Positions 52,592 through 64,000 of a stretch of DNA of 64,000 nt are shown here, one piece after another. Numbering within the stretch: the stretch's first letter is position 1; each line of letters opens with the position of its first letter. The notes under the pieces were generated by a model. That model was not told the DNA's origin and searched no databases. It saw only the letters and a program-made list of their open reading frames with translations. The stretch lies in NCBI RefSeq assembly GCF_030817475.1, contig NZ_JAUSZJ010000002.1:310001-374000 (forward strand), read 5' to 3'. The stretch comes from Streptomyces sp. V2I9 (lineage in GTDB: Bacteria > Actinomycetota > Actinomycetes > Streptomycetales > Streptomycetaceae). Made by a program: the position numbers and the translations under genes.

Positions 52592-53239
52592 TCAGCGGGT
52601 GACGATGCCGGCGACCAGGTTGATCGTGGTGGCCAGGATGGTGGCGCCGAACACGTACGACAGCAGGCAGTGCCGCAGGGCGACCGCGCGGATCTCGGAG
52701 GTGGCGACGTCCGTGTCGGAGACCTGGTAGGTCATGCCCAGGTTGTAGCTGAAGTAGAGGAAGTCGATGTAGCGCGGCGGTTCCTCCGTGTTGAAGTCGA
52801 TCCCGCCGCCACCGGGCGTCCGGTAGTAGATGTACGCGTAGCGGGCGGCGTACATCAGATGGAGGGCCGCCCAGGACATGAACACGCCGCAGAAGGCCAG
52901 GGCGGCCGCCGCGTGGCTCAGATCGGTGTTGCCGATCAGGAGCAGCAGGACGATGCCGACCAGACCGGACAGGGCGGCCGTGACGACGACGAGTTCCTCG
53001 GCGACGGGCCGGAACTCCTCGCGCCGGGCGTTGGTCCGGGTGGCGGCGGCCCCCATGGGCCACAGGACCAGCCAGCCGGCGACGACGAAGAGGGTGTCCG
53101 TGGCGGCGATGCCGACATGGATACCCAGCGCGGTGTTGCCCACCAGGGCGCCGACCAGCACCCCGGCGGCGGCTCCGACCAGCACGGAGCCCGCCAGCCG
53201 GGGGACGGCGGGGAGAAGGATCCGACGGTATGTGTTCAT
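52592..53239 (-). CDS. DUF1345 membrane protein
   Basis: 215 residues with five membrane segments: near 13-35, 42-62, 82-102, 110-130 and 190-213. Conserved DUF1345 segments include [13 protein letters not shown] and the [22 protein letters not shown] stretch (shown broken as [18 protein letters not shown]). The function is unknown. It converges on IclR 49 bases away and diverges from the FdhF-like gene across a 376-bp gap. Confidence 0.9.
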   Translation of the reverse strand: MNTYRRILLPAVPRLAGSVLVGAAAGVLVGALVGNTALGIHVGIAATDTLFVVAGWLVLWPMGAAATRTNARREEFRPVAEELVVVTAALSGLVGIVLLLLIGNTDLSHAAAALAFCGVFMSWAALHLMYAARYAYIYYRTPGGGGIDFNTEEPPRYIDFLYFSYNLGMTYQVSDTDVATSEIRAVALRHCLLSYVFGATILATTINLVAGIVTR

Positions 53240-53615
53240 GGGGCCTCACGTGGCTGCCCGGCGAGCCTGAGCCGTGTTCCGCGGGAACTCCCCGCGGCCG
53301 GGGCCGGGCCCTGTCAGCGTATGCGCGGGTGGTCCGGGCCGCAGTTCGGCGGAGGGCGGGGACGATCACGGCACGGTGCTGTCCCGAGCCGCGATCCCGC
53401 ACGGCCGGGGCGATTCCCGGTGGCTCCGGAACGGTAGCGGGGGGCGGTTGCGCCCGGCTCGGGGCACGGCGACCGGGCCTCCGGGAACGGACCGGCACGG
53501 GGCTCACGAGGACTGGCAGCCGGGGATCACCCGGCATAGCCTGCCCGGAAGGACCCGTTTCGCTCCATCATGCCCAGCGGGCCCCCGTCCCCGCCGGTGA
53601 AAGGCTGGAAGTGTC
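53240..53615. other. Divergent region between DUF1345 and FdhF-like genes
   Basis: 376 bp without a gene I can support. TAGCCT near 53535 might be a -10 for the FdhF-like gene; no -35 is clear. Several open frames cross it, none with motifs. Confidence 0.4.
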
Positions 53616-55958
53616 GTGAGCACCGACCATGCTGCACAGGAGTCCCCCGATCCCCCAGAGCCCCACACGTCCCTGGAGCCCTCGGTCGGGTCCGTTCCCG
53701 AGGCCGCTCCACGGGTCCGGCCCTACCGCCACCCCGCCGCGGGCTGGGGAGCGGCGAAGAGCGTCACCCGCGTCCTGGTGGAGGAGCGCGAACTGGTGGA
53801 CGGCCCACGGGCCATCATGCGGATGAACCACGAGGACGGCGGATTCGACTGCCCCGGCTGCGCGTGGCCGGACGACACCAAGGGCCTGCGCCTGGACATC
53901 TGCGAGAACGGCATCAAGCACGTCACGTGGGAGATGACCCGCAAGCGCGTGGGCCGCGAGTTCTTCGCCGCGCACTCGGTGACCGAGCTGGCCGGGTGGA
54001 GCGACCACGACCTGGAGGACCAGGGGCGGCTGACCGAGCCGATGGTGTACGACCCGGAGTCCGACCACTACGTCCCGATCAGCTGGAAGGAGGCGTTCGA
54101 GGTGGTCGGAGCCGCTCTGCGCGGACTCGACGACCCGAACCGCGCGTCGTTCTACACCTCCGGCCGACTGGGCAACGAGGCGACCTTCCTGTACCAGCTG
54201 ATGGCCCGCGAGCTCGGCACGAACAATCTGCCGGACTGCTCCAACATGTGCCACGAGGCCAGCGGACGCGCCCTCCAGGCGTCCCTCGGCACCGGGAAGG
54301 GGACGGTCGACCTCAAGGACTGGGAGTCCGCCGACGCCCTGTTCATCATGGGCGTCAACGCCGCGTCGAACGCGCCCCGGATGCTCACCGCGCTCGCCGA
54401 GGCCATGCGCCGAGGCGCTCAGATCGTGCATGTGAACCCGCTGGTGGAAGCAGCGGCAACCCGCACCATCGTGCCGCACGAGTTCCTGGACATGGCCCTG
54501 TTCAAGTCCACCCGGACCAGCACGCTCAACCTCCAGCCGCGCATCGGCGGCGACATGGCGCTGCTGCGCGGTATGGCCAAGGCGGTTCTGGAGCGGTCGG
54601 CGAGCGACCCCAAGGCGCTGGACGCCACGTTCATCGAGCGGCACACCTCCGGCTTCGAGGAGTACCGGGCGCTGTGCGAGGCCACTCCCTGGGAGGAACT
54701 GGAACACCAGTCGGGCCTGAGCCGTGCCGACATTCTCGAGGCGGCACAGGTGTACACGGAGGCCGACCGCTCCATCGTGAGCTGGTGCCTGGGCCTCACC
54801 CAGCACGAGCACGGCGTCGACACGGTCCGCGAGATCGTCAACCTCCTGCTGCTGCGCGGCAACATCGGGCGGGAGGGCGCGGGCCCCTCCCCCGTACGCG
54901 GACACAGCAACGTCCAGGGCAACCGCACCTGCGGCATCGACCACCGTCCCACCGACGCGTTCCTCGACCGGCTCACCGAGGCCTGCGGGATCGACCCGCC
55001 CCGTGAACACGGCCTGGACACCGTCCGTACCATCCAGGCGATGCGGGACGGCGAGGTGAAGGTGTTCGTCGCCATGGGCGGCAACTTCGCGCTCGCCGCT
55101 CCCGACACCCCGGCCACGTACGCGGCGCTGCGCTCGTGCGATCTCACGGTGCAGGTGAGCACCAAGCTGAACCGCAGCCATGTCGTGCACGGCAAGGCCG
55201 CGCTCATCCTGCCGTGCCTGGGCCGCACGGAGAAGGACCACCAGCGCAAGGGGATCCAGAGCACCTCCGTCGAGGACTCGATGAGCATGGTCCACATGTC
55301 CGTCGGGATGAAGCGGCCGGCTTCCCCGCACCTGCTGTCCGAACCGGCCATCGTCGCGGGGATGGCGCGCGCCGCCCTGCCGGACAGCGAGACACCCTGG
55401 GACTGGTACATCGAGGACTACGACCGCATCCGGGACACGATGGCCGTGGCACTGGACGGGTTCGAGGACTTCAACCGCCGGGTGCGGCTGCCGCTGGGCT
55501 TCCGGATCAAGCAGCCCGCCCGCGAACTGATCTTCACGACCCCGTCCGGGCGTGCCGAGTTCTCCTCGGCCGCCCTTCCCGACGTCGTGCCCGAGCCCGG
55601 CACGCTGGTGCTGGGCACCATGCGCTCGCACGACCAGTGGAACACCACGATCTACTCGGACGACGACCGCTACCGGGGCGTCAAGAACCTGCGCACGCTG
55701 GTCTTCATGAACCGGGCCGACATGCGCGAGCGCGGCATCGCCGACATGGGCACGGTCGACATCACCAGCACCGCCAAGGACGGCAGCCGCCGGTACCTGA
55801 ACGGCTACACGGCGGTCCCGTACGACATTCCGCGCGGCTGCGCGGCCGGCTACATGCCGGAGATGAACGTGCTGTGCGCGCTGGGCGACTACAGCACCCA
55901 GAGCGACCAGCCGATCATGAAGCACGTGAAGGTGACGATCGTCCCGGCGGCCGCCTGA
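53616..55958 (+). CDS. FdhF/YdeP family molybdopterin oxidoreductase
   Basis: 780 residues. N-terminal region has FDCPGCAWPDDTKG, whose two Cys are kept in this family (formate-dehydrogenase-like proteins have four Cys for Fe-S; here only two are visible near the start). Mo-bis-MGD binding regions follow: FYTSGRLGNEATFLYQLMARELGTNNLPDCSNMCHEASG (the C/Sec position is the Cys in SNMCHE), GVNAASNAPRML, RGNIGREGAGPSPVRGHSNVQGNRTCG. The C-terminal molybdopterin-binding part ends near VKVTIVP. It may be an acid-resistance or formate-linked oxidoreductase; substrate unknown. GTG at 53616 with GGAAG upstream. Ends at a 19-bp terminator. Confidence 0.9.
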   Translation: MSTDHAAQESPDPPEPHTSLEPSVGSVPEAAPRVRPYRHPAAGWGAAKSVTRVLVEERELVDGPRAIMRMNHEDGGFDCPGCAWPDDTKGLRLDICENGIKHVTWEMTRKRVGREFFAAHSVTELAGWSDHDLEDQGRLTEPMVYDPESDHYVPISWKEAFEVVGAALRGLDDPNRASFYTSGRLGNEATFLYQLMARELGTNNLPDCSNMCHEASGRALQASLGTGKGTVDLKDWESADALFIMGVNAASNAPRMLTALAEAMRRGAQIVHVNPLVEAAATRTIVPHEFLDMALFKSTRTSTLNLQPRIGGDMALLRGMAKAVLERSASDPKALDATFIERHTSGFEEYRALCEATPWEELEHQSGLSRADILEAAQVYTEADRSIVSWCLGLTQHEHGVDTVREIVNLLLLRGNIGREGAGPSPVRGHSNVQGNRTCGIDHRPTDAFLDRLTEACGIDPPREHGLDTVRTIQAMRDGEVKVFVAMGGNFALAAPDTPATYAALRSCDLTVQVSTKLNRSHVVHGKAALILPCLGRTEKDHQRKGIQSTSVEDSMSMVHMSVGMKRPASPHLLSEPAIVAGMARAALPDSETPWDWYIEDYDRIRDTMAVALDGFEDFNRRVRLPLGFRIKQPARELIFTTPSGRAEFSSAALPDVVPEPGTLVLGTMRSHDQWNTTIYSDDDRYRGVKNLRTLVFMNRADMRERGIADMGTVDITSTAKDGSRRYLNGYTAVPYDIPRGCAAGYMPEMNVLCALGDYSTQSDQPIMKHVKVTIVPAAA

Positions 55959-55967
55959 CCGCACGCG

Positions 55968-56009
55968 CGACGGCGGGTCCGGGGCTGGGAAGCCCCGGAC
56001 CCGCCGTCG
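55968..56009. terminator. Bidirectional terminator between FdhF-like and Clp genes
   Basis: A 19-bp perfect inverted repeat (55968-55986 with 55991-56009) and a 4-base loop. Confidence 0.88.
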
Positions 56010-56021
56010 TTGCCGTACGGC

Positions 56022-58622
<2,601 letters not shown>

Positions 58623-58774
58623 GCCAGCTCCAGGGGAAAGGGGCAGGGACAGGGCCTCTCTCACTGAAACGCGATGTCAACCACCCCGCAAACGGAGATA
58701 CCGCCCCGCCGCGACCCGCTCACCCCGAGTCGGACCGGCTCCCCGGGCCCGCCGCGCGCCGGTGCCGGTGAGGG

Positions 58775-60511
58775 CTACGGCGCCATCTCGTACGCCCCCG
58801 ACAGCGCCTCGACGCGCTCCCAGATCCGGGTCGAACGGGCGGCGTCCACGACGGGGCGGCGGACCGCGCCGAGCGCCCACTCCTGCTGGGCGGCGGTGGC
58901 GGAGTCCTTGCCGTGCAGGTCGACGGCGTGTGCGGAGAAGTCGCGGACGAGGACGGCGAACAGTTCGTCGAGGAGGTCCTCGTCCAGTCCGGTCAGCCGG
59001 GCCTGCTCCAGGATGAGCTGGCCGTGGACGACCAGGGCGAACAGCTGGCCGACGGCGAGGAGGAGGTCGAGGTCGCGGCTCTGCTCCTCGTCGGGGGCGG
59101 CCGTCTCCACGAAGGCGCACAGGGCGTCGGCCTGCTCCCGGAAGCGGGCCACGTTCGCTACCCCGGCGAACGCGTCGAAGGCGGTGCGCCAATCGTGGAA
59201 GCGTACGGAGCCGAGTCCGCGCGCCGGTCCCTGCCGGAAGAGGAACGCGTCGTCGGCGGCGTCGAGGCGGGTGGGGACGGGCGGGAAGTCGACCGGGTCC
59301 AGCAGGTGGTTCCGCAGGAACTTGAGGATCAGCGCGAGGTTCACGTGGACCGTGCCCTCCAGCTTGGGAAGCCCGCGGATCTCGACGGCGGCCTGGGCGA
59401 AGTAGTTGTCCTTCTCGAACCCCTTGGCGGCGATGACGTCCCACATGAGGTCGATGACCTTCTCGCCCTCGGTGGTCACCTTCATCTTGGTCATCGGGTT
59501 GAAGAGCAGGTAGCGGCGGTCGTCGGGCCCGGCGGTACGGAAGTAGTCGACGGCCCGGTCGCTGAACAGCTTCATCCCGACGAGCCGGACGTAGGCGTCG
59601 GTCAGCTCGCGGCGCACGTGCGGGAACGCGGTGACGGGGCGGCCGTAGAGGACGCGGTTGCTCGCGTGGGTGACGGCCTCGTACATCGCGTGCTCGCAGA
59701 TACCGATGGAGGCGGTGCAGAGGTTGAACTTGCCGACGTTGACGGTGTTGAGCGCGGCGTCGAAGGCGGCACGGCCGGTGTGCAGGATGTCGGCCGGGGC
59801 CACCGGGTAGTTCTCCAGGCGGAACTCGCTGACGAACTTGGAGGAGTCGACGACGTTCTTCACCAGGTGGTACGCCTCGTGGCGGCTGTCGGCTGCGAAG
59901 AACACGTAGCCGTCGGGGCCCTCGACGTCGGTGCGGCGGCCGAAGACGGAGACGAGTCCGGCGGCGTTGCCGTTGCCGATGTAGTACTTGGAGCCCGTGG
60001 CCCGGAAGCCGCCGGGTACGTCGCCGTCCGGTTCCAGCAGCATGTCGGTGGAGTAGATGTCGGCGCCGTGGGTCTTCTCGGAGAGGCCGAAGGCGAACAC
60101 CTCGCCCCGGGTGAGGAGTTCGGCCGCCCGCTCGCGGGCGGGGGCGTTGTCGCTCTGCCAGACCGGTCCGAGGCCGAGGACGGTCACCTGCCAGGCGTAC
60201 CAGTAGTCCAGGCCGTAGAAGCCGAAGATCTCGTTGAGGGCGGCGATACGGGCCGTGTCCCAGCGCCGGTCGCCGTCGCCCTCGGGGGCGGCGGAGGCGG
60301 GGGTGAGGAAGGTGGCGAACAGGCCCTCCTTCGCGGCGAAGTCGAGGAAGTCGGCCAGCCAGGCGCGGGAGCGGTAGTCCTCGATCAGCCGGCGCTTGCC
60401 CCTCGCCTCGAACCAGTCGACCGTGGCGCGGAGCAGCCTGCGGGTCTCCGGGTCGAAGTGCTGGGGGTCGTACGTGTGCGGGTTGAACAGGAGGGAGGTG
60501 GACTCGGCCAT
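58775..60511 (-). CDS. Acyl-CoA dehydrogenase family protein
   Basis: 578 residues. Acyl-CoA dehydrogenase layout: N-terminal helices, FGLSEKTHGADIYSTDML (flavin-binding strand), ATGSKYYIGNGNAAGLVSVFGR, GKFNLCTASIGICEHAMYEAVTHASNRVLYGRPV (broken as GKFNLCTASIGICEHAM), and VIAAKGFEKDNYFAQAAVEIRGLPKLEGTVHVNL. It is longer than ordinary dehydrogenases (about 390) and lacks an obvious Glu in the usual catalytic position, similar to the ACAD10/fatty-acid-desaturase-like group. FAD-dependent oxidation of an acyl-CoA is likely; the substrate is unknown. The gene follows PadR by 88 bases on the same strand, and is probably regulated by it. Confidence 0.85.
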   Translation of the reverse strand: MAESTSLLFNPHTYDPQHFDPETRRLLRATVDWFEARGKRRLIEDYRSRAWLADFLDFAAKEGLFATFLTPASAAPEGDGDRRWDTARIAALNEIFGFYGLDYWYAWQVTVLGLGPVWQSDNAPARERAAELLTRGEVFAFGLSEKTHGADIYSTDMLLEPDGDVPGGFRATGSKYYIGNGNAAGLVSVFGRRTDVEGPDGYVFFAADSRHEAYHLVKNVVDSSKFVSEFRLENYPVAPADILHTGRAAFDAALNTVNVGKFNLCTASIGICEHAMYEAVTHASNRVLYGRPVTAFPHVRRELTDAYVRLVGMKLFSDRAVDYFRTAGPDDRRYLLFNPMTKMKVTTEGEKVIDLMWDVIAAKGFEKDNYFAQAAVEIRGLPKLEGTVHVNLALILKFLRNHLLDPVDFPPVPTRLDAADDAFLFRQGPARGLGSVRFHDWRTAFDAFAGVANVARFREQADALCAFVETAAPDEEQSRDLDLLLAVGQLFALVVHGQLILEQARLTGLDEDLLDELFAVLVRDFSAHAVDLHGKDSATAAQQEWALGAVRRPVVDAARSTRIWERVEALSGAYEMAP

Positions 60512-60599
60512 GAGATCGCCTTCCGGGAGGGGTGAGGGTTCGTCGGTGGTACGGAGGGGGCGGCGGTTCGCCGGGTACGAGGGGCGGCGGGGTCTCCGG

Positions 60600-61169
60600 T
60601 CAGGCGCCGGGCCCCGGAGCCGCCGCGAGCCGGTGGAGCGTGGCGAGCACGTCGTCGAGCCAGGCGATCGTCATGCGCTCGTACGCGATGCCGCCGCGCA
60701 GGACGACGTGCTGGAGCTCCTGGCCGGGGTTCCGCGGGGCGGGGCCGTCGGGCTCGGGGAAGTCGCGTCGTTCCCCGGCGAGGTAGTGCGCGAGCCGGTC
60801 CCGGTGCGCCTGGTGGTGGCGCTCGACCTCGTGGATCAGGGCGGCCGGGTCGTCGAAGGCCGCGCCCCGGATCTTGACGGCGAGGTCGTGCCGCAGGGTC
60901 TCCGGTTCGATCGGCTTGTGCAGCCAGGCGGCGAGTGCGGAGCGGCCGGGCCCGGTGACGGAGTACTCCTTCTTGTCCGGCCGGCCCTCCTGCTCGACCT
61001 CGCGTACGAGCAGGAGGCCGTCGGCCACCATACGCCCGAGCACGCGGTAGATCTGCTGGTGGGTGGCGGTCCAGAAGTGTCCGATGGACCTCTCGAACCG
61101 CCGGGCCAGCTCATAGCCGGAGCCGGGTTGCTCCAGCAGGGAGACGAGGATCGCGTGGTCGAGGGCCAT
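60600..61169 (-). CDS. PadR family transcriptional regulator
   Basis: 189 residues. A PadR winged helix (about 1-85): DHAILVSLLEQPGSGYELARRFERSIGHFWTATHQQIYRVLGRMVADGLLL (broken as SGYELARRF and THQQIYRVLGRM), then DKKEYSVTGPGRSALAAWL; a C-terminal alpha-helical dimer domain (Vir_act_alpha_C, about 100-180). PadR proteins repress detoxification or metabolic genes until a ligand binds. The ATG at 61169 sits 14 bases from the palindrome at 61183-61200, which is likely its operator. The acyl-CoA dehydrogenase follows on the same strand. Confidence 0.92.
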   Translation of the reverse strand: MALDHAILVSLLEQPGSGYELARRFERSIGHFWTATHQQIYRVLGRMVADGLLLVREVEQEGRPDKKEYSVTGPGRSALAAWLHKPIEPETLRHDLAVKIRGAAFDDPAALIHEVERHHQAHRDRLAHYLAGERRDFPEPDGPAPRNPGQELQHVVLRGGIAYERMTIAWLDDVLATLHRLAAAPGPGA

Positions 61170-61182
61170 GCCGTGATCCTCG

Positions 61183-61200
61183 TATGCAACTCGTTGCATA
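61183..61200. promoter_or_regulatory. 18-bp perfect palindrome, probable PadR operator
   Basis: TATGCAAC-TC-GTTGCATA, an exact inverted repeat just upstream of the PadR start. The ATGCAAC/GTTGCAT half-sites match the pattern expected of PadR-type repressors, suggesting autoregulation of the PadR and acyl-CoA dehydrogenase genes. Confidence 0.75.
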
Positions 61201-61322
61201 GGCAAGGCGTGGCGGCCCGGTGAGACGCGGCTCACCCGGGGAGTGCGGGGCCGGGCACCCGGGGGCGCGGGGCCGGAGCGGGAGGAGCCGGGGTCCTGAC
61301 CGGGTACCGGTCGTGAAGGCGG

Positions 61323-62579
61323 TCAGGGAGCCTTGGCCGAGCGCCGGTCGAGATAGGCGGTCACCGGGGCCGCCGCGACCCCGTGGACGACGACGGATAT
61401 CAGGACGGCGAAGACGACGACCGCCCACATCTCCCGTTCGTACGGTCCGAAGCCGCCCTCCCCGACGGCGTAGGCCAGGTAGAACAGCGATCCGATGCCC
61501 CGGATGCCGAAGAAGGCGACGGCCGCCCGCTCGTTCGGGCGGCCGGGGCCCCGGAGCTGGGCGAGCAGGCCGGTGACCGGGCGGATGAGGAGGTGCAGCA
61601 GCACGCCGACCGCCGCGCCGCGCCAGGTGAGGGCGGCCAGACCGCCGGAGGCGATGAAGGCGCCCACGCCGAACAGGAGGAGGGCCATCAGCAGGCGTTC
61701 GATCTGCTCCACGAAGGCGTGCATCACCCGGTGGTAGCCGTGGCTGTGCTCCGACCTGCGCAGGGCGCACGCGGTGGCGAAGACCGCGAGGAAGCCGTAA
61801 CCGTGCAGGGCCTCGGCGACTCCGTAGACCAGGAAGGTCGCCGCCAGCGCCACGAACCCCTCGCCCTGTTCGGCCAGCCGCAGCGACCTGGCGCGGGACC
61901 GGAAGAGCACGCGCCCCAGCAGGAGGCCGATGGCGAGGCCGGCCGCTGTGCCCACGGCGATGCGGACGAGCACGTCGCTCCAGAGCCAGTGGGACATCCA
62001 CCCCCCGGTCCAGCTCTCCCCGGCGGCGGCCAGGGCGACGGCCGCGAGGACGAACGGGAAGGCGAGGCCGTCGTTGAGCCCGGCCTCGCTGGTCAGCGCG
62101 AAGCGGACCTCGTCCTCGTCCTCCTTCTCGGCGGACGGCTCCCCCACCCGCACCTCGGCGGCGAGCACCGGGTCCGTCGGCGCGAGGACGGCCGCCACCA
62201 GGAGCGCGGCCGGGACCGGCCAGCCGAGCAGCGCCCGGGCGGCGAGCGCGGTCGCGCCGATCGTCAGCGGCATCGCGATGCCGAGCAGCCGCCAGGTCGC
62301 GGCCCGGGACCGCCGGCCGAAGGGGCGGTTGATGGCGAGGCCCGCGCCCATCAGCGAGACGATCACGCACAGCTCGGTGAGGTGGTGCACCCACGTCCGG
62401 CTGTCGACCGGGTCGACCTCGGGCAGCGGCAGCGGGGTCAGGTAGAGCACCACTCCGGCGGCGAGGAAGACGATCGGTACGGAGACCGGTCGCCGGGAGA
62501 GCAGCCGGGGCAGGGCCGCGGCGAGGAAGGCCCCGATGCCGAGACATCCGTACACCGCGCCCTCGGTGGTGATCGACAC
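61323..62579 (-). CDS. CPA1-type cation:proton antiporter
   Basis: 418 residues, about 12 membrane segments. Typical Na+/H+ exchanger blocks: VVLYLTPLPLPEVDP (N-terminal), SLMGAGLAINRPFGRRSR, LVAAVLAPTDPVLAAEV (the transport-site TDP), SEAGLNDGLAFPFVL (ND pair) and FFGIRGIGSLFYLAYAVG. The charged loop EKEDEDEVRF is cytoplasmic. It probably exports Na+ or another cation for pH and salt control. The GTG at 62579 is chosen for RBS-like GAGGAGG upstream (somewhat distant). An ATG is not available nearby. No partner gene is visible. Confidence 0.88.
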   Translation of the reverse strand: MSITTEGAVYGCLGIGAFLAAALPRLLSRRPVSVPIVFLAAGVVLYLTPLPLPEVDPVDSRTWVHHLTELCVIVSLMGAGLAINRPFGRRSRAATWRLLGIAMPLTIGATALAARALLGWPVPAALLVAAVLAPTDPVLAAEVRVGEPSAEKEDEDEVRFALTSEAGLNDGLAFPFVLAAVALAAAGESWTGGWMSHWLWSDVLVRIAVGTAAGLAIGLLLGRVLFRSRARSLRLAEQGEGFVALAATFLVYGVAEALHGYGFLAVFATACALRRSEHSHGYHRVMHAFVEQIERLLMALLLFGVGAFIASGGLAALTWRGAAVGVLLHLLIRPVTGLLAQLRGPGRPNERAAVAFFGIRGIGSLFYLAYAVGEGGFGPYEREMWAVVVFAVLISVVVHGVAAAPVTAYLDRRSAKAP

Positions 62580-62784
62580 GTCCGCGTCCAGCCTCCTCGC
62601 CGTGTCGCCGGGCGGTCCGGTCCGGTCCGGGCCGCGGGGAAGGGGTGCTGGCTCGTTCCGGGTACGGGAAGAGGTCCGGCGGTGACGCCGTGCTCCCCCG
62701 CGACTCCCCGACGCTGAAAGGTTCCGGGCGCCGTGTACCCCGGTGTGTCCGTCCAAACGGACGCACCGCGGGCCGGGGCCGCGT

Positions 62785-63519
62785 TCAGCCGCGGGGCTGG
62801 ATCCGGCCCTCGGGCGGGACCTCGCCGGTGATGCTGGCGATCAACTCGGCGCAGAGGTCGCGCAGTTTGATGTTGCGGTGCTGCGAGGCCGTGCGCAGGA
62901 CGTCGAACGCCTTCTCCGGGGAGCAGCGCTGCTGGCCGATGACCACCCCGATCGCCTGGTCGATGACCGTCCGCGAGCGCAGCGCGGCCTCCAGGTCCGC
63001 CGCGAACTCCTCGGTGTCCGCGATGCGCTGGGCCAGCGCGATGGCCCCGGTGGCCTGTGCGGTGAGCAGCCGCAGTGCCGTCAGGTCGGCGGTGTCGAAG
63101 GCGTTCGGGAGCGGCGCGTACAGGTTGAGGGCCCCGGACGTGTGGCTGCGGGGCGCGATGGGCAGGGAGAGCGACGACCGGGCGCCGCAGACCGCCGCGT
63201 AGGCGGGGTAGTCGGCCCAGCGGGTCTCCCGCAGGGTGTCCGGGACACTGACCTCCAGGCCCGTACGCATCGCCTGGAGGCACGGGCCGTCGTCCTGCCC
63301 GTACTGGGCCTCGTCGAGCTTCGTCGCGCTGGCCCCCACGCTGGACACGGTGACGGGGCGCCCCTGCCGCTCCAGCGTGATGCCGCAGCCGTCGGCCGCT
63401 TCCACCAGGGCGAGGGCGCCGGCGGCGAGGGCGTGCAGGAACTCGTCGAGCGACGAGGTCTCCAGGAGCAGCGCGGTCGTGTCCGGCGCCTCGGCCACGG
63501 GCCTGTCAGTCATGTTCAT
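62785..63519 (-). CDS. GAF and ANTAR domain regulatory protein
   Basis: 244 residues. GAF domain (about 20-165): VEAADGCGITLERQGRPVTVSSVGAS, SVPDTLRETRWADYPAYAAVCGARSSLSLPIA (broken as RSSLSLPIA), GALNLYAPLPNAFDTADL. C-terminal ANTAR RNA-binding domain (about 175-235): LRSRTVIDQAIGVVIGQQRCSPEKAFDVLRTASQHRNIKLRDLCAELI (broken as IDQAIGVVIGQ and PEKAFDVLR). ANTAR proteins bind paired hairpins in leader RNAs and prevent termination. No dual hexaloop target is recognised in the window, so its target is elsewhere. ATG at 63519 (MNM); 63513 is an alternative. Confidence 0.9.
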   Translation of the reverse strand: MNMTDRPVAEAPDTTALLLETSSLDEFLHALAAGALALVEAADGCGITLERQGRPVTVSSVGASATKLDEAQYGQDDGPCLQAMRTGLEVSVPDTLRETRWADYPAYAAVCGARSSLSLPIAPRSHTSGALNLYAPLPNAFDTADLTALRLLTAQATGAIALAQRIADTEEFAADLEAALRSRTVIDQAIGVVIGQQRCSPEKAFDVLRTASQHRNIKLRDLCAELIASITGEVPPEGRIQPRG

Positions 63520-64000
63520 CTCGTTCTGGGCGTGGTCCGCCTCGGGGACGGGCGGAGCAGAGCTGGGCGGCGGTCCGGGCCGCGGGACAGGGCAGCCGCC
63601 ACCTACGCACCGGTGCCGAGCGGATCCGGGCGTGGGACGGTGAGGGGGGGTCAGACGTTGCCGCAGGAGGGCCGCTGTGTGGCGGGCGCGCCACCCTTTT
63701 CCGGCGGAGCGGCGGTCGGTGGCGCGCCCGCGCGGTGAGACCTCGTCACGGGCGGGCGGCCGAGGTCCGCGCGTACCGGGGGGCGCGGGGCGCCGGCGGC
63801 GGGAGCCGGACGGGCGGTGCGGCGGCGAGGACAGAGGTTCACGGGACACTCCACGGAGGCAGGAATGATTCTCACGGGCCGTTTCCTGACCTCCAGCCGT
63901 TCATTATGCCCTCTCGGCCGGCGGTGGTCGGCCCGGCCTCGTGAAGCCGAGCCCTCGTCAGCTCCGCTTCCGCGGCGGGACGTAGCGGCCTGCTCGTCGC
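63520..64000. other. Upstream region at the right edge
   Basis: 480 bp with no supported gene. Short open frames (for example 63651-63875 on the minus strand) are Arg/Pro/Ala-rich and look non-coding. AT-rich TTCATTATGCC near 63900 may be part of a promoter for a gene beyond the window. Confidence 0.4.

Noticed and set aside
63651..63875. 74-codon minus-strand frame at the right edge
   Set aside because: Arg/Pro/Ala-rich, no ribosome-binding site and no motif.

Overview
The window is high-GC (about 73%) actinobacterial DNA and almost certainly a Streptomyces chromosome. Evidence: strong third-position G/C coding, many GTG starts, ATGA/GTGA stop-start overlaps, possible leaderless promoters, and typical families (BlaI/M56, tandem TerD, PadR, ANTAR, FUSC, secreted M15, M23 and S8 peptidases). 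It carries about 50 real genes. No rRNA, tRNA, CRISPR array or intact insertion sequence was recognised.

Layout. 1-4729: end of a BNR-repeat protein, uracil-DNA glycosylase (ung), an N-acetylglucosamine-kinase-like ATPase, a CbiX-like protein and a beta-propeller lactonase. 4730-6655: a gene-poor stretch and a cytochrome P450 cut off before its heme-binding end. 6656-16060: cell-envelope section with a zinc DD-carboxypeptidase (M15), a kinase/degenerate-kinase/response-regulator operon, an M23 endopeptidase and a large S8 protease. The M15 and M23 genes share a conserved promoter-like element. 16061-20296: small accessory island with a DUF4303 protein, a hypothetical gene, an ECF sigma factor with a membrane partner, a broken signal peptidase, a broken toxin-type nuclease and a SUKH immunity protein. 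20576-26742: FUSC membrane protein divergent from an AsnC regulator, HAD phosphatase, Ser/Thr kinase, and a geranylgeranyl-reductase-type flavoprotein interrupted by an in-frame TAG.

26848-29712: BlaI repressor and M56 protease divergent from two TerD genes, with an 18-bp palindrome between them. 29796-36694: a catabolic module (class I amidotransferase hydrolase, permease, GntR regulator, glutamine-synthetase-like ligase, aldehyde dehydrogenase, SDR). It reads as a gamma-glutamylation route for a small amine, best fitting an amino alcohol such as ethanolamine. 36841-49905: a PucR regulator coupled to a 50-residue membrane peptide, then a long run of mostly overlapping genes (DUF3068, GT4, two methyltransferases, a 1471-residue AftD-like arabinofuranosyltransferase, a condensation-type acyltransferase, a DMT transporter, a Trm112-like protein, an FkbM methyltransferase). 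This looks like an assembly line for a decorated cell-surface glycan and is the most interesting system here.

49974-63519: a Ser/Thr kinase that has lost its glycine loop beside an IclR regulator, a DUF1345 membrane protein, an FdhF/YdeP molybdopterin oxidoreductase, a ClpA/B-type AAA+ unfoldase, a PadR regulator with a perfect palindrome ahead of an acyl-CoA dehydrogenase, a CPA1 antiporter and a GAF-ANTAR antiterminator. All functions are read from sequence motifs; nothing was searched against a database.
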